Shown here: positions 1 through 9,221 of the stretch, piece after piece
Position numbering within the stretch: position 1 is the first letter of the stretch
Layout: each line of letters begins with the position of its first letter
Source: Ichthyophis bannanicus
Lineage: Eukaryota; Chordata; Amphibia; Gymnophiona; Ichthyophiidae
NCBI GenBank assembly: GCA_033557465.1
Contig: CM066031.1
Span: 172,763,043 to 172,827,042, forward strand
Direction: 5' to 3'
DNA: 64,000 nt
Program-made: the position numbers and the translations under genes
The notes under the pieces: model-generated
What the model saw: the letters and a program-made list of their open reading frames with translations, nothing else
Databases searched by the model: none
What the model was told of the DNA's origin: nothing

Positions 1-528
1 ATTCTGGGCTATCTGATGTTGTTCTGTTCCTCTGACCTGGGCCTTGGATGGTTATGGCAGGTGTGCCTGCCAACACTAGGGGCCATTGCACGGGTATGGG
101 CTATTGCCACCTGTGCTCATGTGTGTGTTTCAGGCTGTGGTGTGCAACCTAAGCAGGTGCATGTATCCTTCCAACAGCATCTGTGATGTTCATCTGCAAA
201 CACGTGTGTGATTCCTGGTGGATGGGCAGATGTGTGACCTGACTCAGCATGCATATCTGGGAACATGTCTCTGTTACAGACCTTCAGAATTGGATCTCAT
301 AGCTAATGTGGGTGAGGTGTTATTTACGCACATCCACATCTGCGCCTACCATATCATCTGGATACATCAACGGTGTGTGTGCTGAGCTGTGGACCTCATG
401 GACTGTGGGAGAGGTGCTATCTACCCACCATACTGTAGGAACATATCTGACTGACATACCCTCCGTTGCAATCAGCTCTCAGGCCCCCTGGGGTTTGGGT
501 GTCCTAGGACACATCGTCAGCAACATAC
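1..528. other. Unassigned TG-rich DNA, probably interior of Harbinger-like copy B
   Basis: No coding region, RNA gene or repeat unit that I recognise is visible here. Phrases such as the segment near 427-455 faintly resemble the satellite unit that starts at about 529, so this may be an older, decayed flank of that array. No left TIR of the GGGGTATGTTTACTAA type is present, so if copy B continues, it starts before the window. Confidence 0.3.
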
Positions 529-2050
529 AGCATAGCAGCAGGGTGACTGCCAGGACACCATACGCAGGTATCAGGAACTCCTGGAGATGTGGAGCATGGA
601 TTCAACAGTCTAGGCACACTGCACCATATCACCAGGGTGACTGACAGCCAATGTTCCCTCTAATTTTCTGTAGGCTGTGTGCGCATAAAATATCAGCTGT
701 GTGCAGCTTTTGAAGGAAGGTTAAATTTTTGTGCGCCACATAACGACACTCGGAGTTATATACTTTAAAATTTGACTACACGTCAGAATACAGTATGTAC
801 ACCACATTGATTTTAATCAAATTAAATGAAAATAGACGATTACTAAATGAAACAGGACATTTCTAGTAATTACAATCATAACTTTTAAATTTTAAGACGT
901 CTGTGTTGTTTTCTATCAGAATCAGAGCCATAATTTTTGTGCGCTCTGTTGTAAAGTATGTGCGCTCGCTCGGCGAGGTGTGTGCGCGCGCACATGCGCA
1001 CAGCTTAGAGGGAACAGTGCTGACAGCCCACTCTGATGGGCTGCCAGGACTCCTGGGGATAGGGTGATTGGATTTAACAGTCTAGGCACACTGCACCATA
1101 TCACCAGGGTGACTGAGAGCCCACTCTGATGGCCTCTCAGGACTCCTGGGGATAGGGTGAATGGATTCAACAGTCTAGGCACACTGCACCATATCACCAG
1201 GGTGACTGACGGCCCACTATGAAGGGCTGACAGGACTCCTGGGGATAGGATGAATAGATTCAAAAGTATAGGCACACTGCACCATATCACCAGGGTGACT
1301 GAGAGCCCACTCTGATGGGCTCTCAGGGCTCCTGGGGATAGGGTGAATGGATTCAACACTGCACCATATCACCAGTGTGACTGACGGCCCACTATGATGG
1401 GCTGCCAGGACTCCTGGGGATAGGGTGAATGGATTCAAAAGTATAGGCACACTGTACCATATCACCAGGGTGACTGAGAGCCCACTCTGATGGGCTGTCA
1501 GGACTCATGGGGATAGGGTGAATGGATTCAACAGTCTAGGCACACTGCACCATATCACCAGGGTGACTGATGGCCCACTATGATGGGCTGCCAGGACTCC
1601 TGGGGATAGGGTGAATGGATTCAACAGTCTAGGCACACTGCACCATATCACCAGGGTGACTGACAGCCCACTATGATGGGCTCTCAGGACTCCTGGGGAT
1701 AGGGTGATTGGATTCAACAGTCTAGGCACACTGCACCATATCACCAGGGTGACTGAGAGCCCACTCTGATGGCCTCTCAGGACTCCTGGGGATAGGGTGA
1801 ATGGATTCAACAGTCTAGGCACACTGCACCATATCACCAGGGTGACTGATGGCCCACTATGATGGGCTGCCAGGACTCCTGATGATAGGGTGAATGGATT
1901 CAACAGTCTAGGCACACTGCACCATATCACCAGGGTGACTGACAGCCGACTATGATGGGCTCTCAGGACTCCTGGGGATAGGGAGTATGTATTGAACAAC
2001 ATTGGCACACAACCCCATATCACCAAGGTGACTGACAGACCATGTGATGC
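529..2050. repeat. 93-bp satellite/minisatellite array, about 12-13 units
   Basis: The landmark CACCATATCACCAGGGTGAC recurs at 622, 1094, 1187, 1280, 1362, 1455 (one base changed), 1548, 1641, 1734, 1827, 1920 and, diverged, 2013. Spacing is exactly 93 bp, except one 11-bp deletion (1280 to 1362) and one interval enlarged by a hAT MITE. A decayed unit lies at about 529. Each unit also carries GACTCCTGGGGATAGGG and GATTCAACAGTCTAGGCAC. Because 93 is divisible by three, the minus strand stays open for long runs; these frames are repeats of one 31-codon phrase and show no sign of being a gene. Units differ by only a few substitutions, so the array is fairly young or homogenised. Confidence 0.95.
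649..1019. mobile_element. hAT-type MITE inserted in the 93-bp satellite
   Basis: The 371-bp element starts CAATGTTCCCTCTAA and ends TTAGAGGGAACAGTG, giving 15-bp TIRs with one mismatch. The 8-bp sequence CTGACAGC flanks it at 641-648 and 1020-1027. Eight-base duplications and C-A...T-G ends are hallmarks of the hAT superfamily. The interval between satellite landmarks 622 and 1094 is 472 bp; subtracting the 371-bp element and one 8-bp duplication leaves exactly 93 bp, so the pre-insertion site can be reconstructed to the base. The interior is AT-rich with GTGCGC-rich ends and has no coding capacity. Confidence 0.92.
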
Positions 2051-2413
2051 ACGTTTCACAACCCCTGATGGTGGCCCATATGTGTTACCCTGCAAATGCA
2101 GATCCCACCATCAGCACATGATGTTTCTGGAAACTCCTTAGGCAAATCTATGGGCTAGCTGTGTTACAGTGTGCTGTAGCACATCAACAGCAGCAGCTGC
2201 CATGACCCCAGGATGGCATCATGCCCTCTGTGACCACATCTGTCACCACCTGGGTACAGGGCAAACCACTCAGATGTGATACATAAACAATATGGCATGT
2301 GGTTTCACCTGCTGCACTTTACTGTTATAGACTACCTACACACAGCAGCATGGACAGCTGCAATCAACCCTGTCTGTGTATATGGTTATTATGACCTGTG
2401 GCCATACACTTAC

Positions 2414-2614
2414 CTCCCGTGGGTTTTCTGCCACACGATTGAAGCGTCTGGTGACTCTCTCCCAGGCCCTTCGCACCTTCCCCATGTCCCTTCGCCTGGA
2501 GGCCCCAGGAAACAGCCTGTGCAGCTTGGGCCCAATCAGAGCAGCCAGGTGGCGCAGCTCGCGGTGGCTGAATGCAGGCTTCCTCGTTCGGGTCGCCATT
2601 TTCCTGTATGCCAT
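2414..2614 (-). CDS. Myb/SANT-like DNA-binding exon (Harbinger accessory protein)
   Basis: The minus-strand frame encodes about 67 residues, beginning with a basic stretch (MAYRKMATRTRK), then PAFSHRELRHLAALIG, a basic turn, and RRAWERVTRRFNRVAENPRE. The spacing of aromatic and hydrophobic residues (F, L, L, then W...V..F...A) is that of Myb/SANT-like domains in the second protein of PIF/Harbinger transposons and in host genes derived from it. Immediately after the last glutamate codon the minus strand reads GGGAG/GTAAGT, a near-consensus splice donor at 2414/2413. The domain's third helix should therefore lie in a downstream exon, which I did not identify. The protein would bind DNA and help the transposase enter the nucleus. 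The frame is open upstream to 2698, so the true start could be further 5'. Probably a relic. Confidence 0.6.
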
Positions 2615-3002
2615 CTGGACGCGTGGACGCACGCAACGCAACTTCCGCACATGTGCATAGCAGCTCATGCACATGCGTGCCGCATGGCTGCGCAACACAG
2701 AAAATCACGCTCTTGCGATCCGCATGGCTGCGCGACAGAAAATTGCAAATTGCTAATGCACGCATCTTTCTGCTGCACAGGTTATGGTGTCACCAACAGT
2801 ATGTCTACGGATCTCTGCAGACACACATAGCACCGATGTGTCTCTCATGTACAAAGGATCACTTAGCTTATTATGAATTATTCCTGTTTACACAGTGTGG
2901 GTTTGAACCTCTGGACACATATCCACTGATTCCTAGTGCATTGTCTGATGATGTGTGCTATGTGTGTCACATAGCAGGTACTGCCAAGACACTTACAACA
3001 AG

Positions 3003-3080
3003 GGGTGCTGACAGACCATCAGCGTCGGCTATCAGTCACCCTGGTGATATGGGGTTGTGTGTGCCACTGGAGTATGTTCT
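3003..3080 (-). repeat. Inverted single copy of the satellite-array edge
   Basis: The reverse complement of this stretch contains GGCACACACAACCCC followed by ATATCACCAGGGTGACTGA. It matches the last, diverged satellite unit at about 1995-2040, including the GGCACACAACCCC variant absent from the inner units. The array edge is therefore duplicated in inverted orientation about 1 kb away. Confidence 0.75.
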
Positions 3081-3270
3081 GTGGTGCATCTCGATGTGTG
3101 CCCAGCAATGATGTGGAGGTTGCCATAGGGGGGTAGGGGGGAGCTTCATATCTGACCATTGGACATGCACAATAGGTTGCGTGGTGCCCATTATGAGGCG
3201 ATGTAGGTCGGCATGCCACCTTAATGCACGTTATCCTTTAGTATGTGTGCTGACATACAGTCCTGGTGGC

Positions 3271-3345
3271 AGAGGTGTAGCACAATGGTTGATACATGGA
3301 CTGCTGAACCAGGGGTCATGAGTTCAATCCTCCAGTGGGGTTCAG
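3271..3345 (+). repeat. tRNA-like module (SINE-type pol III promoter relic)
   Basis: The stretch GTAGCACAATGGTTGATAC resembles a tRNA A box, and GAGTTCAATCC, about 45 bp on, resembles a B box. No clean acceptor stem or anticodon loop is apparent, so it is not called as a tRNA gene. Closely similar modules occur at 36421-36500 (+) and about 62344-62430 (-), in the related elements A and C. Confidence 0.5.
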
Positions 3346-3699
3346 GATTACCCTGTCTCAGGCAGCACACATTATTATACAGCAGTGCCAAATTGGGCAT
3401 AGTGCTTTTAATGTACATCAGTGCTTACATTACAACAGTGTTACCTGCGGCAGTCTCCTTTCTACATTACAGCAGTACAGCCAGGAGAAACACCCTTACA
3501 GTGCTATATACGTCATGTGCAGTGCAGCATTATTACTAATGGATCAACGCAACCCTGATAACCGCAGCACACAGTCTGCAGGATTGCCTCTTTAGCCAGC
3601 CAGGCATCTGTTCTCAGCTATAGAGCTGTGGCCCACAGGTTACCTCGCTGCCTGTGAAGCCAGAGGTTGTGTGTTTCCATCCACAGTGGGGTTATTTGT

Positions 3700-4180
3700 G
3701 AGTGCAGCCGATGGCAGGTTTTGTAATGTAAATTAGTGGTGGCAGCTATAAGACCCTCACAGTGCTGTAATCTTCAGGTGCCCCATAAGCCACCTTATAG
3801 GGCACCCTAAGGTTACAGCACTGTGATGGTTTCTCTGTTGGCAGTACTACATGGCATTACACACATACTGCCCCAGACAGCCCCCATGTACCCTGTAAAA
3901 TAGTTATCTCCCTATTACAATGCCCTGTTCAATGTATGTCCAGTTTGTGCAATGTGAACAGTACTGATGCTGACTAGCGCAGTATATGGGGCAATGTAAA
4001 TATCTAAAATACTTTTATTAGACAACCACACTAAGGATTTGAACCACCAACCGGTCACTTCACAGGCATTGCAGTCACCAGTAGGCTACAGCTGTGAAAA
4101 GAGGTCTGACTGGCTACAATATAACTTCTGCAGACTGTGTGCTGCGGTTAACAGGGTAGGGTTAGTCCACTCGCACCCAT
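3700..4180. repeat. Harbinger-like internal module with GGCACCTTATA quasi-palindrome and tRNA-like piece
   Basis: The block contains a short version of the palindromic run CCTTATAGGGCACCCTAAGGTTACAG. It also has a minus-strand tRNA-like stretch near 4030-4100 (GGATTTGAACCACC) and the conserved CCCATGATGCACTGCACATGC. The same order of modules occurs in copy A (36585-37080) and, inverted, in copy C (about 61990-62280). It is non-coding. Confidence 0.55.
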
Positions 4181-5550
4181 GATGCACTGCACATGCAAAG
4201 CAGCAGTCTACAGATGGTCCGAAGATGGGGTGTGCACCCCCACAGCACCTAGGCCTAGTAGTGGGTACAAACCTTCTGTGTTGCTGGTACAGAGTGACTA
4301 CAGACCGTCACAGTGTGTGTGGCCTGTGCTCACCCTGAGGGTGAGGTGGGGCACACAGCACCTGTCCTGGCTGAGCTGGGCTATACTTCAGGTCACCATT
4401 TCTGCCGATGTCTGATAGGTTGTCCCATCAGACACACCTACGGTACACCTTTGTCCATCTGTATATCCCAGTCACATCTGGGCCTTGTGGACTACGATGC
4501 CCACGGAATAGTGCATATCCTGTGTGGTTGCTATGCCCACATGATATGTGTGTGGGAGGAAAGGAGCTGTTTGGACACATAGGCGGAGTGTGTTGGACCA
4601 CCGTCACTCTGGAATCCAGGGTCCCCCAACAACAGATCCACATTCTATATCCTGGCAATGGTGGCAGATAGGGCCATCAGCTTCAGTCCGGCTGGAGTAG
4701 GGACAACCTACAGGGCACTGTCTGCAGTTCTGTACGCATCCATATTTCAGGAGCAGACAGACAGAAAGTAGGGCCTGAAACACCCAGCTGCCCCACCACC
4801 ATCTGACATTTTCCAGCAGCAAGCACAGTGAGTCTCCAGCTGCTGAACCCTGCAAGGTGTTCCAGCCATACACACAAACTGCAGACAGGCTGCTAGCCAG
4901 TCCATAGTGCATGCTACCGGAGAAAATGTGTGCACCCATAACTGGGATGTGAACACACCCACCAGACAGTTAACTCAGTGATTGGGCCCCAGAAATACAG
5001 AACCCATATACATCACATGAGAGAACTACTATATGCCACTATGGTGGAACCTAGCCATGCCGTGGTCACTGCTCGGTCAGGGTGAGAGTGACCTCCCAGC
5101 AGGACATTCTGTGGACACCATGTCTGTGCAGGTGGTGGCCAGGCACTACAATGTCCCAGCCATTGCCCTATGCCCTGTGCAGATGCATCCTGCTCAGGCC
5201 ACCCTGTCTGGTCTATACCCACAGTAACTTGCTCATCATTATGCACATTGGCAGGCCAATACTGGCAACAGTGCTATCAGTGTGGGCTGCGGAGGGTGTT
5301 GGCAGCCACCACACACTGGATAGACAGACACACACTCCCCACACCTATGGCAGCATTGAGCAGCTGTAGAGGTATTTGGCAGCCCTGGCCACCGCACCTG
5401 TAGTGCGAGCATGGCTATGTTAGGCAATACTGTTGGAGTCATTCTCCAGGGTGGTGGACTCTGTCAGACACATGACCTGTTGCACATTCCACAGACATCA
5501 GAGACGTTGGTATGATACAGCTCAATGAGCTGATTGTGCTTAACTTAGGC
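4180..5550. other. Non-coding interior of Harbinger-like copy B
   Basis: Sequence here matches, with divergence, the interior of copy C in the opposite orientation (about 60700-62000) and part of copy A (37040-37650). Examples are the TGGATAGACAGACACACACTCCCC stretch (only part quoted as common: AGACACACACTCCCCACACC) and GCAGCATTGAGCAGCTGTAG. No frame carries a recognisable domain; the open frames are short and overlap on both strands. It marks the shared ancestry of the three elements. Confidence 0.45.
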
Positions 5551-5750
5551 ATTTCTATCTGCCAGTAATCATAGCAACCTTTTGATATCTGTGTACTGTA
5601 TCCCCGTGTCTAGTGTGGGATTGCTAATGTATGCACATGCTAGTATTGGGAGATGCACACAGGGCCCAACATCCTGCCTCTGCATTAGTCTTTGGATAAT
5701 GGAGCCTGCAGGTGCAGGTGTTTCTGCCCCTGTTGCCCGCTGCTCTAGGG

Positions 5751-5946
5751 CAGAGGTTCCCAACTCCAGTCCTGGTGGGCCAAACACTGGTCGGGTTTTC
5801 ATGATGTCCCTGATGAATATGCCTATGATACATCTGCATACCATGGGGGCGGTACCATGAATTGCAGCACAGGCATCTTTATTGGAGACAGCATCCAACC
5901 TGAGTGATTTGTGACCCTCCAGGACTGCATTTGGGGGACTTTGCTG
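5751..5946. mobile_element. hAT-Charlie-like MITE, copy 1
   Basis: The ends read CAGAGGTTCCCAACTCCAG at the left and a complementary-type GGGGGACTTTGCTG at the right, the terminal pattern of Charlie-type hAT MITEs. The interior contains ATGAATATGC...CATCTGCATACCATGG. Flanks resemble the CTCTAGGN duplication better preserved in copy 2. Confidence 0.6.
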
Positions 5947-6087
5947 TAGGTGATGCATATGTTTATGTGGTGTGTGCTGTTTAAGGTAAAATATGAGCGT
6001 TTCACCCACGCTTATGTCATCAGCAGTAAAGGTTCAGTCTTTACTACCATGTTTTCTTCATGGGTAAAATGTGGGGACCTGGGATGG

Positions 6088-6170
6088 CAGGTGCCCCAGC
6101 TGGGATTTGAACCTGTGACCTTCTGTTCCGAAAGGCACTGGCTGCGTCTGCTGCACCACCGTCTTAGCAC
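6088..6170 (-). repeat. tRNA-like module, one of a repeated series
   Basis: Read on the minus strand, GTGGTGCAGCAGACGC is followed about 35 bp later by GGTTCAAATCCCAGCTGGG, in tRNA A-box/B-box order. Related copies lie on the minus strand at about 6545-6620, 7876-7955 and 8327-8405, and on the plus strand of copy C at about 60048-60125. Stems are not well paired, so these are pol III promoter-like relics and not functional tRNA genes. Confidence 0.5.
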
Positions 6171-7537
6171 AACAGCAGTGCATTCCCTGGGGAGTCCATG
6201 GCTGTTTGTCACACAGGGCCTGTCTGTTGGAGTGCACTGCACCCACGTGAAGGGGGCTAGGCCACCGTCTGCTGTGGGCAGCAGCCACTGCCCCCTCTGC
6301 CACTGGTAGCCCTCCGCCACCATGCTGACATGGTCTTATATTGGAGACAGCATCACAGCTGAATGATATGTGGCCCTCCAGGACTGCATTTGGGGGACTC
6401 TGCTCTAGGTGTTGCGCATGTTTCTGGTGTCTGTGCTCTTTAGGGTAAAATAGAGGTGTTTGGACCATGCTTATGTTCTCTGCAATAAGGGTTCGTCTTT
6501 ACTATCACGGTTTAGTGGTGGGTAAAATATGCAGACTGGGTTGGCAGGGGCCCCAGCTGGGAGTTGAACTGGTGATCTTTGGCTCCTGAACATACTGGCT
6601 GTGTTCACTGCACCACACTGCGGCCACAGAGACAATGTAGTCCCTGGAGATACCATGGCTGTTTGTCAGACAGAGCCTGTCTGTTGGAGTGCACTGCACC
6701 CACGTGAAGGGGGCTATGCCACCGTCTTCTCTGGGCAGCTGCCACTGCCCCCCTCCACCACCAGTACCCCTCTGCCAACATGCTGCATGCCCTTCTGCTG
6801 GTGGTGCTGGTGGTGCACAGTCTTAGGCCATCCAGTGTGCAAGTAGGCGACTGCCTATGGTGCGCGTTCTGGGGTCGGGATGCCTGCATAGTCGTCCATG
6901 TTTCTCCCCAACTCCGCCATGCTGTTGTGGAACATGTGCATGCCATAGGAGACCTGTCCATTGGAGAGGAAAACCCTGCTCTGTCCTATTTCAATGTGGG
7001 ATCATTCACCTTGTATGGTGCAGGAGCGTGGACCCTTCCGAGATTCATATCTTTTTTTCAGGGCTTTATTGGGAGTGTTTCTTGATGTTTCCCATTGCTG
7101 TCACCATTGCCCAGCTTGGTCATCTTTTGTGCTACTATCGAGGGGTTTAGCAGCCCTGGCCAACACACCAGTCCTGGGCACAGTACAGGCATGGATATGG
7201 TACGCAATACTGTTGGGGGTCGCTCCCCAGGGTGGTAAACACTGTCAGAGACCAGACCTGCAGCACACACTGCAGACATCAGATAGATTGTTATGATGGA
7301 GCTCAATCAGCAAACTGTGCTTAACGTAGGAGTTGCTATCTGCCAGTACCCATTCCAAATGTTTGCTAGCTGTGTACCGTCTACCCAGGTGTAGTGTGGC
7401 ATTGCTAAGGTTTGCAAGTGCTATTCTTGGGATATGCACGCAGGGCCCAATGTCCTGCCTCTCCAGGAGGCATTGGCCAATGGGGCCTGTGGGTGTGGGT
7501 GTGGGTGTGTCTGCCCCTGTTGGCTGCTGCTTTACAG

Positions 7538-7731
7538 CAGAGGTTCCCAACTCCAGTCCTGGTGTGCCAAATACTGTTCGGGTTTTCATGCTGTCCCTCA
7601 TGAATATGCATGAGATACATCTTCATACCATGGGGGTGGTGCATAGATATGCAGTACAGGCATCTTTATTAGGGGCAGCATGGAACCTGAATGGTGTTTG
7701 GCCCTCCAATGACTGCCTTTGGGGGACTCTG
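7538..7731. mobile_element. hAT-Charlie-like MITE, copy 2
   Basis: It has the same ends and interior as the copy at 5751 (CAGAGGTTCCCAACTCCAGT ... GGGGGACTCTG) and lies 1,787 bp downstream. It was therefore carried by the tandem duplication and was not a second insertion. The right flank CTCTAGGT matches the left flank of copy 1, which suggests an original 8-bp duplication. Confidence 0.6.
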
Positions 7732-8512
7732 CTCTAGGTACCGCACATGTTTATGGTGTTTGTGCTCAATGGGGTAAAATATATGCATTTGAGGCATGTT
7801 TCTGTTCCCAGCAATACAGGTGCAGTCTTTACTACCATGTTTTCTTCATGGATAAAATAAGGGGATTGGGTTGGCAGGTGCCACAGATGGGATTTGAATC
7901 TGTGACCTTCTGTTCTTGCCCACACTGTCTGTGTGCACTGCGCCACCGTGTTGCCACAGCTATGGTACATTCCCTGGGGAGTCCATGATTGTACATCCGA
8001 CAGAGCCTGTCTGTTGCAGTGGACTGTGCCAGCCTGCACAGGGCTAGGCTACTGTCTGCTGTGGCCAGCAGCCATTGCCCCCTCCACCACCTGTACCCTT
8101 CCGCCAACATGCTGACATGTCCTTATATTGGAAACAGCATATGAGATGATTGACTTGTGGCACTTAAGGACTGAATTTGGGGGACTCGGCTGTAGGTAAT
8201 GCACATTTTTATGTTGTGTGTGCGGTGTAGGGTAAAATATAGGTGTTTGCGCCATGCTTATGTTCCCTGCAATAAAGGTTCGTCTTTACTATCACGGTTT
8301 AGTTGTGGGAAAAATAAGGGGACTAGGTTGGCAGGAGCCCCAGCTGAGATTTGAACCTCTGACCTTCTGGTCCTACAGGCACTGGCTGTGTCCGCTGCAC
8401 CACACTGTGGCCACAGAGACAGTGCAGTCCCTGGAGATAGGAAACCTGAGCGAGGGAGTCAGACACCCTGCTCTGCACACTATTACTGTGGGCTCATTCA
8501 CCTTGTATGGAG

Positions 8513-8816
8513 ACAAAAGGGCAAATAAACATTAAAAATGACCACGAAAAAAGGGGAGAAAACACATAACCAAGCTGGCCAATAGTGATATCAATGGGCA
8601 ACAGTAAAAAACAGTCCCAAGACAGCTCCAAAAAAAAAGAAATGATTTTTGGAAGGGTTTACGGAGCGTATACCCTTCCAAAAATCATTTCTTTTTTTTG
8701 GAGCTTTCTTGTAAGTGTTTTTTACTGTTGCCCATTGATATCACTATTGGCCAGCTTGATTATGATTTTTTTTGTATTTTGTTGGGGTCATTTGTAATGT
8801 TTATTTGCCCTTTTGT
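8513..8816. repeat. Near-perfect palindrome, arms about 145 bp
   Basis: The centre lies at about 8665 in a short loop (TTACGGAGCGTAT) flanked by TGGAAGGGT and ACCCTTCCA. Pairing continues outward through AAAAATCATTTC, GGGCAACAGTAAAAAAC / TTTTTTACTGTTGCCC and finally ACAAAAGGGCAAATAA / TTATTTGCCCTTTTGT at the two ends. Copies A (38285-38450) and C (59230-59395) contain only one arm, so the inverted duplication is private to copy B. Confidence 0.9.
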
Positions 8817-9221
8817 ACTGTGCACATGTATCACACTGCTCACTTTTTATAGGTTTCCCTGGTTTTGCTGTACATTGCTGACAGAAATGGTTTCTCTTCC
8901 CTTTAAATCGGCTCTTCCGCGAGGTTTTCACTCGCGGTATTTTTTGCCTTGAATTTCAGCCCCTCTCGTGTGCGGGGAGCCTCTCCCCTCCCACTCTCCA
9001 CCCATTGACCCCTTCTCTCCTCCCCTGGGAAGCCTTCCTCCGCCCTCCTAGAGCCTTTCCACGCCTATCTCGCACATTAGCGGGCCGTGCACATAAGCGG
9101 GCCCGTTAAAGCGGCGCGCACGTGTGCGGGGAACAAAAACACATCATTAGCGTGCGCTAAGGTACCTTAGCGCACGCTATTGTGCGCCGCGCACTTGTGC
9201 GCCATTTAGTAAACATACCCC

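Larger units (their letters stand above)
5555..8445. repeat. Tandem duplication with a period of about 1,788 bp inside copy B
   Basis: CAGTCTTTACTACCATG occurs at 6035 and 7823 (1,788 bp apart), and GTTCGTCTTTACTATCACGG at 6491 and 8278 (1,787 bp apart). Both copies contain in order a hAT MITE, the TACCATGTTTTCTTCATGG block, a minus-strand tRNA-like stretch, a GCCACTGCCCCCTC block, and a second smaller copy of that series about 457 bp further on. The second large copy lacks roughly 300 bp present in the first (about 6650-6945). The structure is a duplication of a duplication. Confidence 0.8.
1..9221 (-). mobile_element. PIF/Harbinger-like element, copy B (one end only in window)
   Basis: The right end is a TIR reading TTTAGTAAACATACCCC up to 9221, the same terminus that bounds copies A and C, which have clean TTA duplications. 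Sequence inward from this end (cytosine-rich GGGGAGCCTCTCCCC, short hairpins of alternating GCGC/TTAGCG type, the TTTGGAGCTTTCTTG segment) matches the end of A and the inverted left end of C. B is the longest copy and alone contains the Myb/SANT-like exon. I therefore read it as the relic of a longer, possibly autonomous element running leftward out of the window, later expanded by tandem duplication and invaded by smaller repeats. TTA-type 3-bp duplications and a Myb-like second protein are known features of PIF/Harbinger. The left boundary and the inclusion of the satellite are inference. Confidence 0.5.

Noticed and set aside
529..2050. CRISPR array
   Set aside because: Unit-to-unit identity covers the whole 93 bp with no unique spacers, and the sequence is clearly vertebrate.
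922..2095. Long minus-strand open frames across the satellite as protein genes
   Set aside because: They are repeats of one 31-codon phrase that follow from a 93-bp unit; no domain, no start context, and the frame changes at the 82-bp unit.
2276..3111. Plus-strand frames opposite the Myb/SANT-like exon
   Set aside because: They are antisense shadows without domain features; the minus strand has both domain pattern and splice donor.
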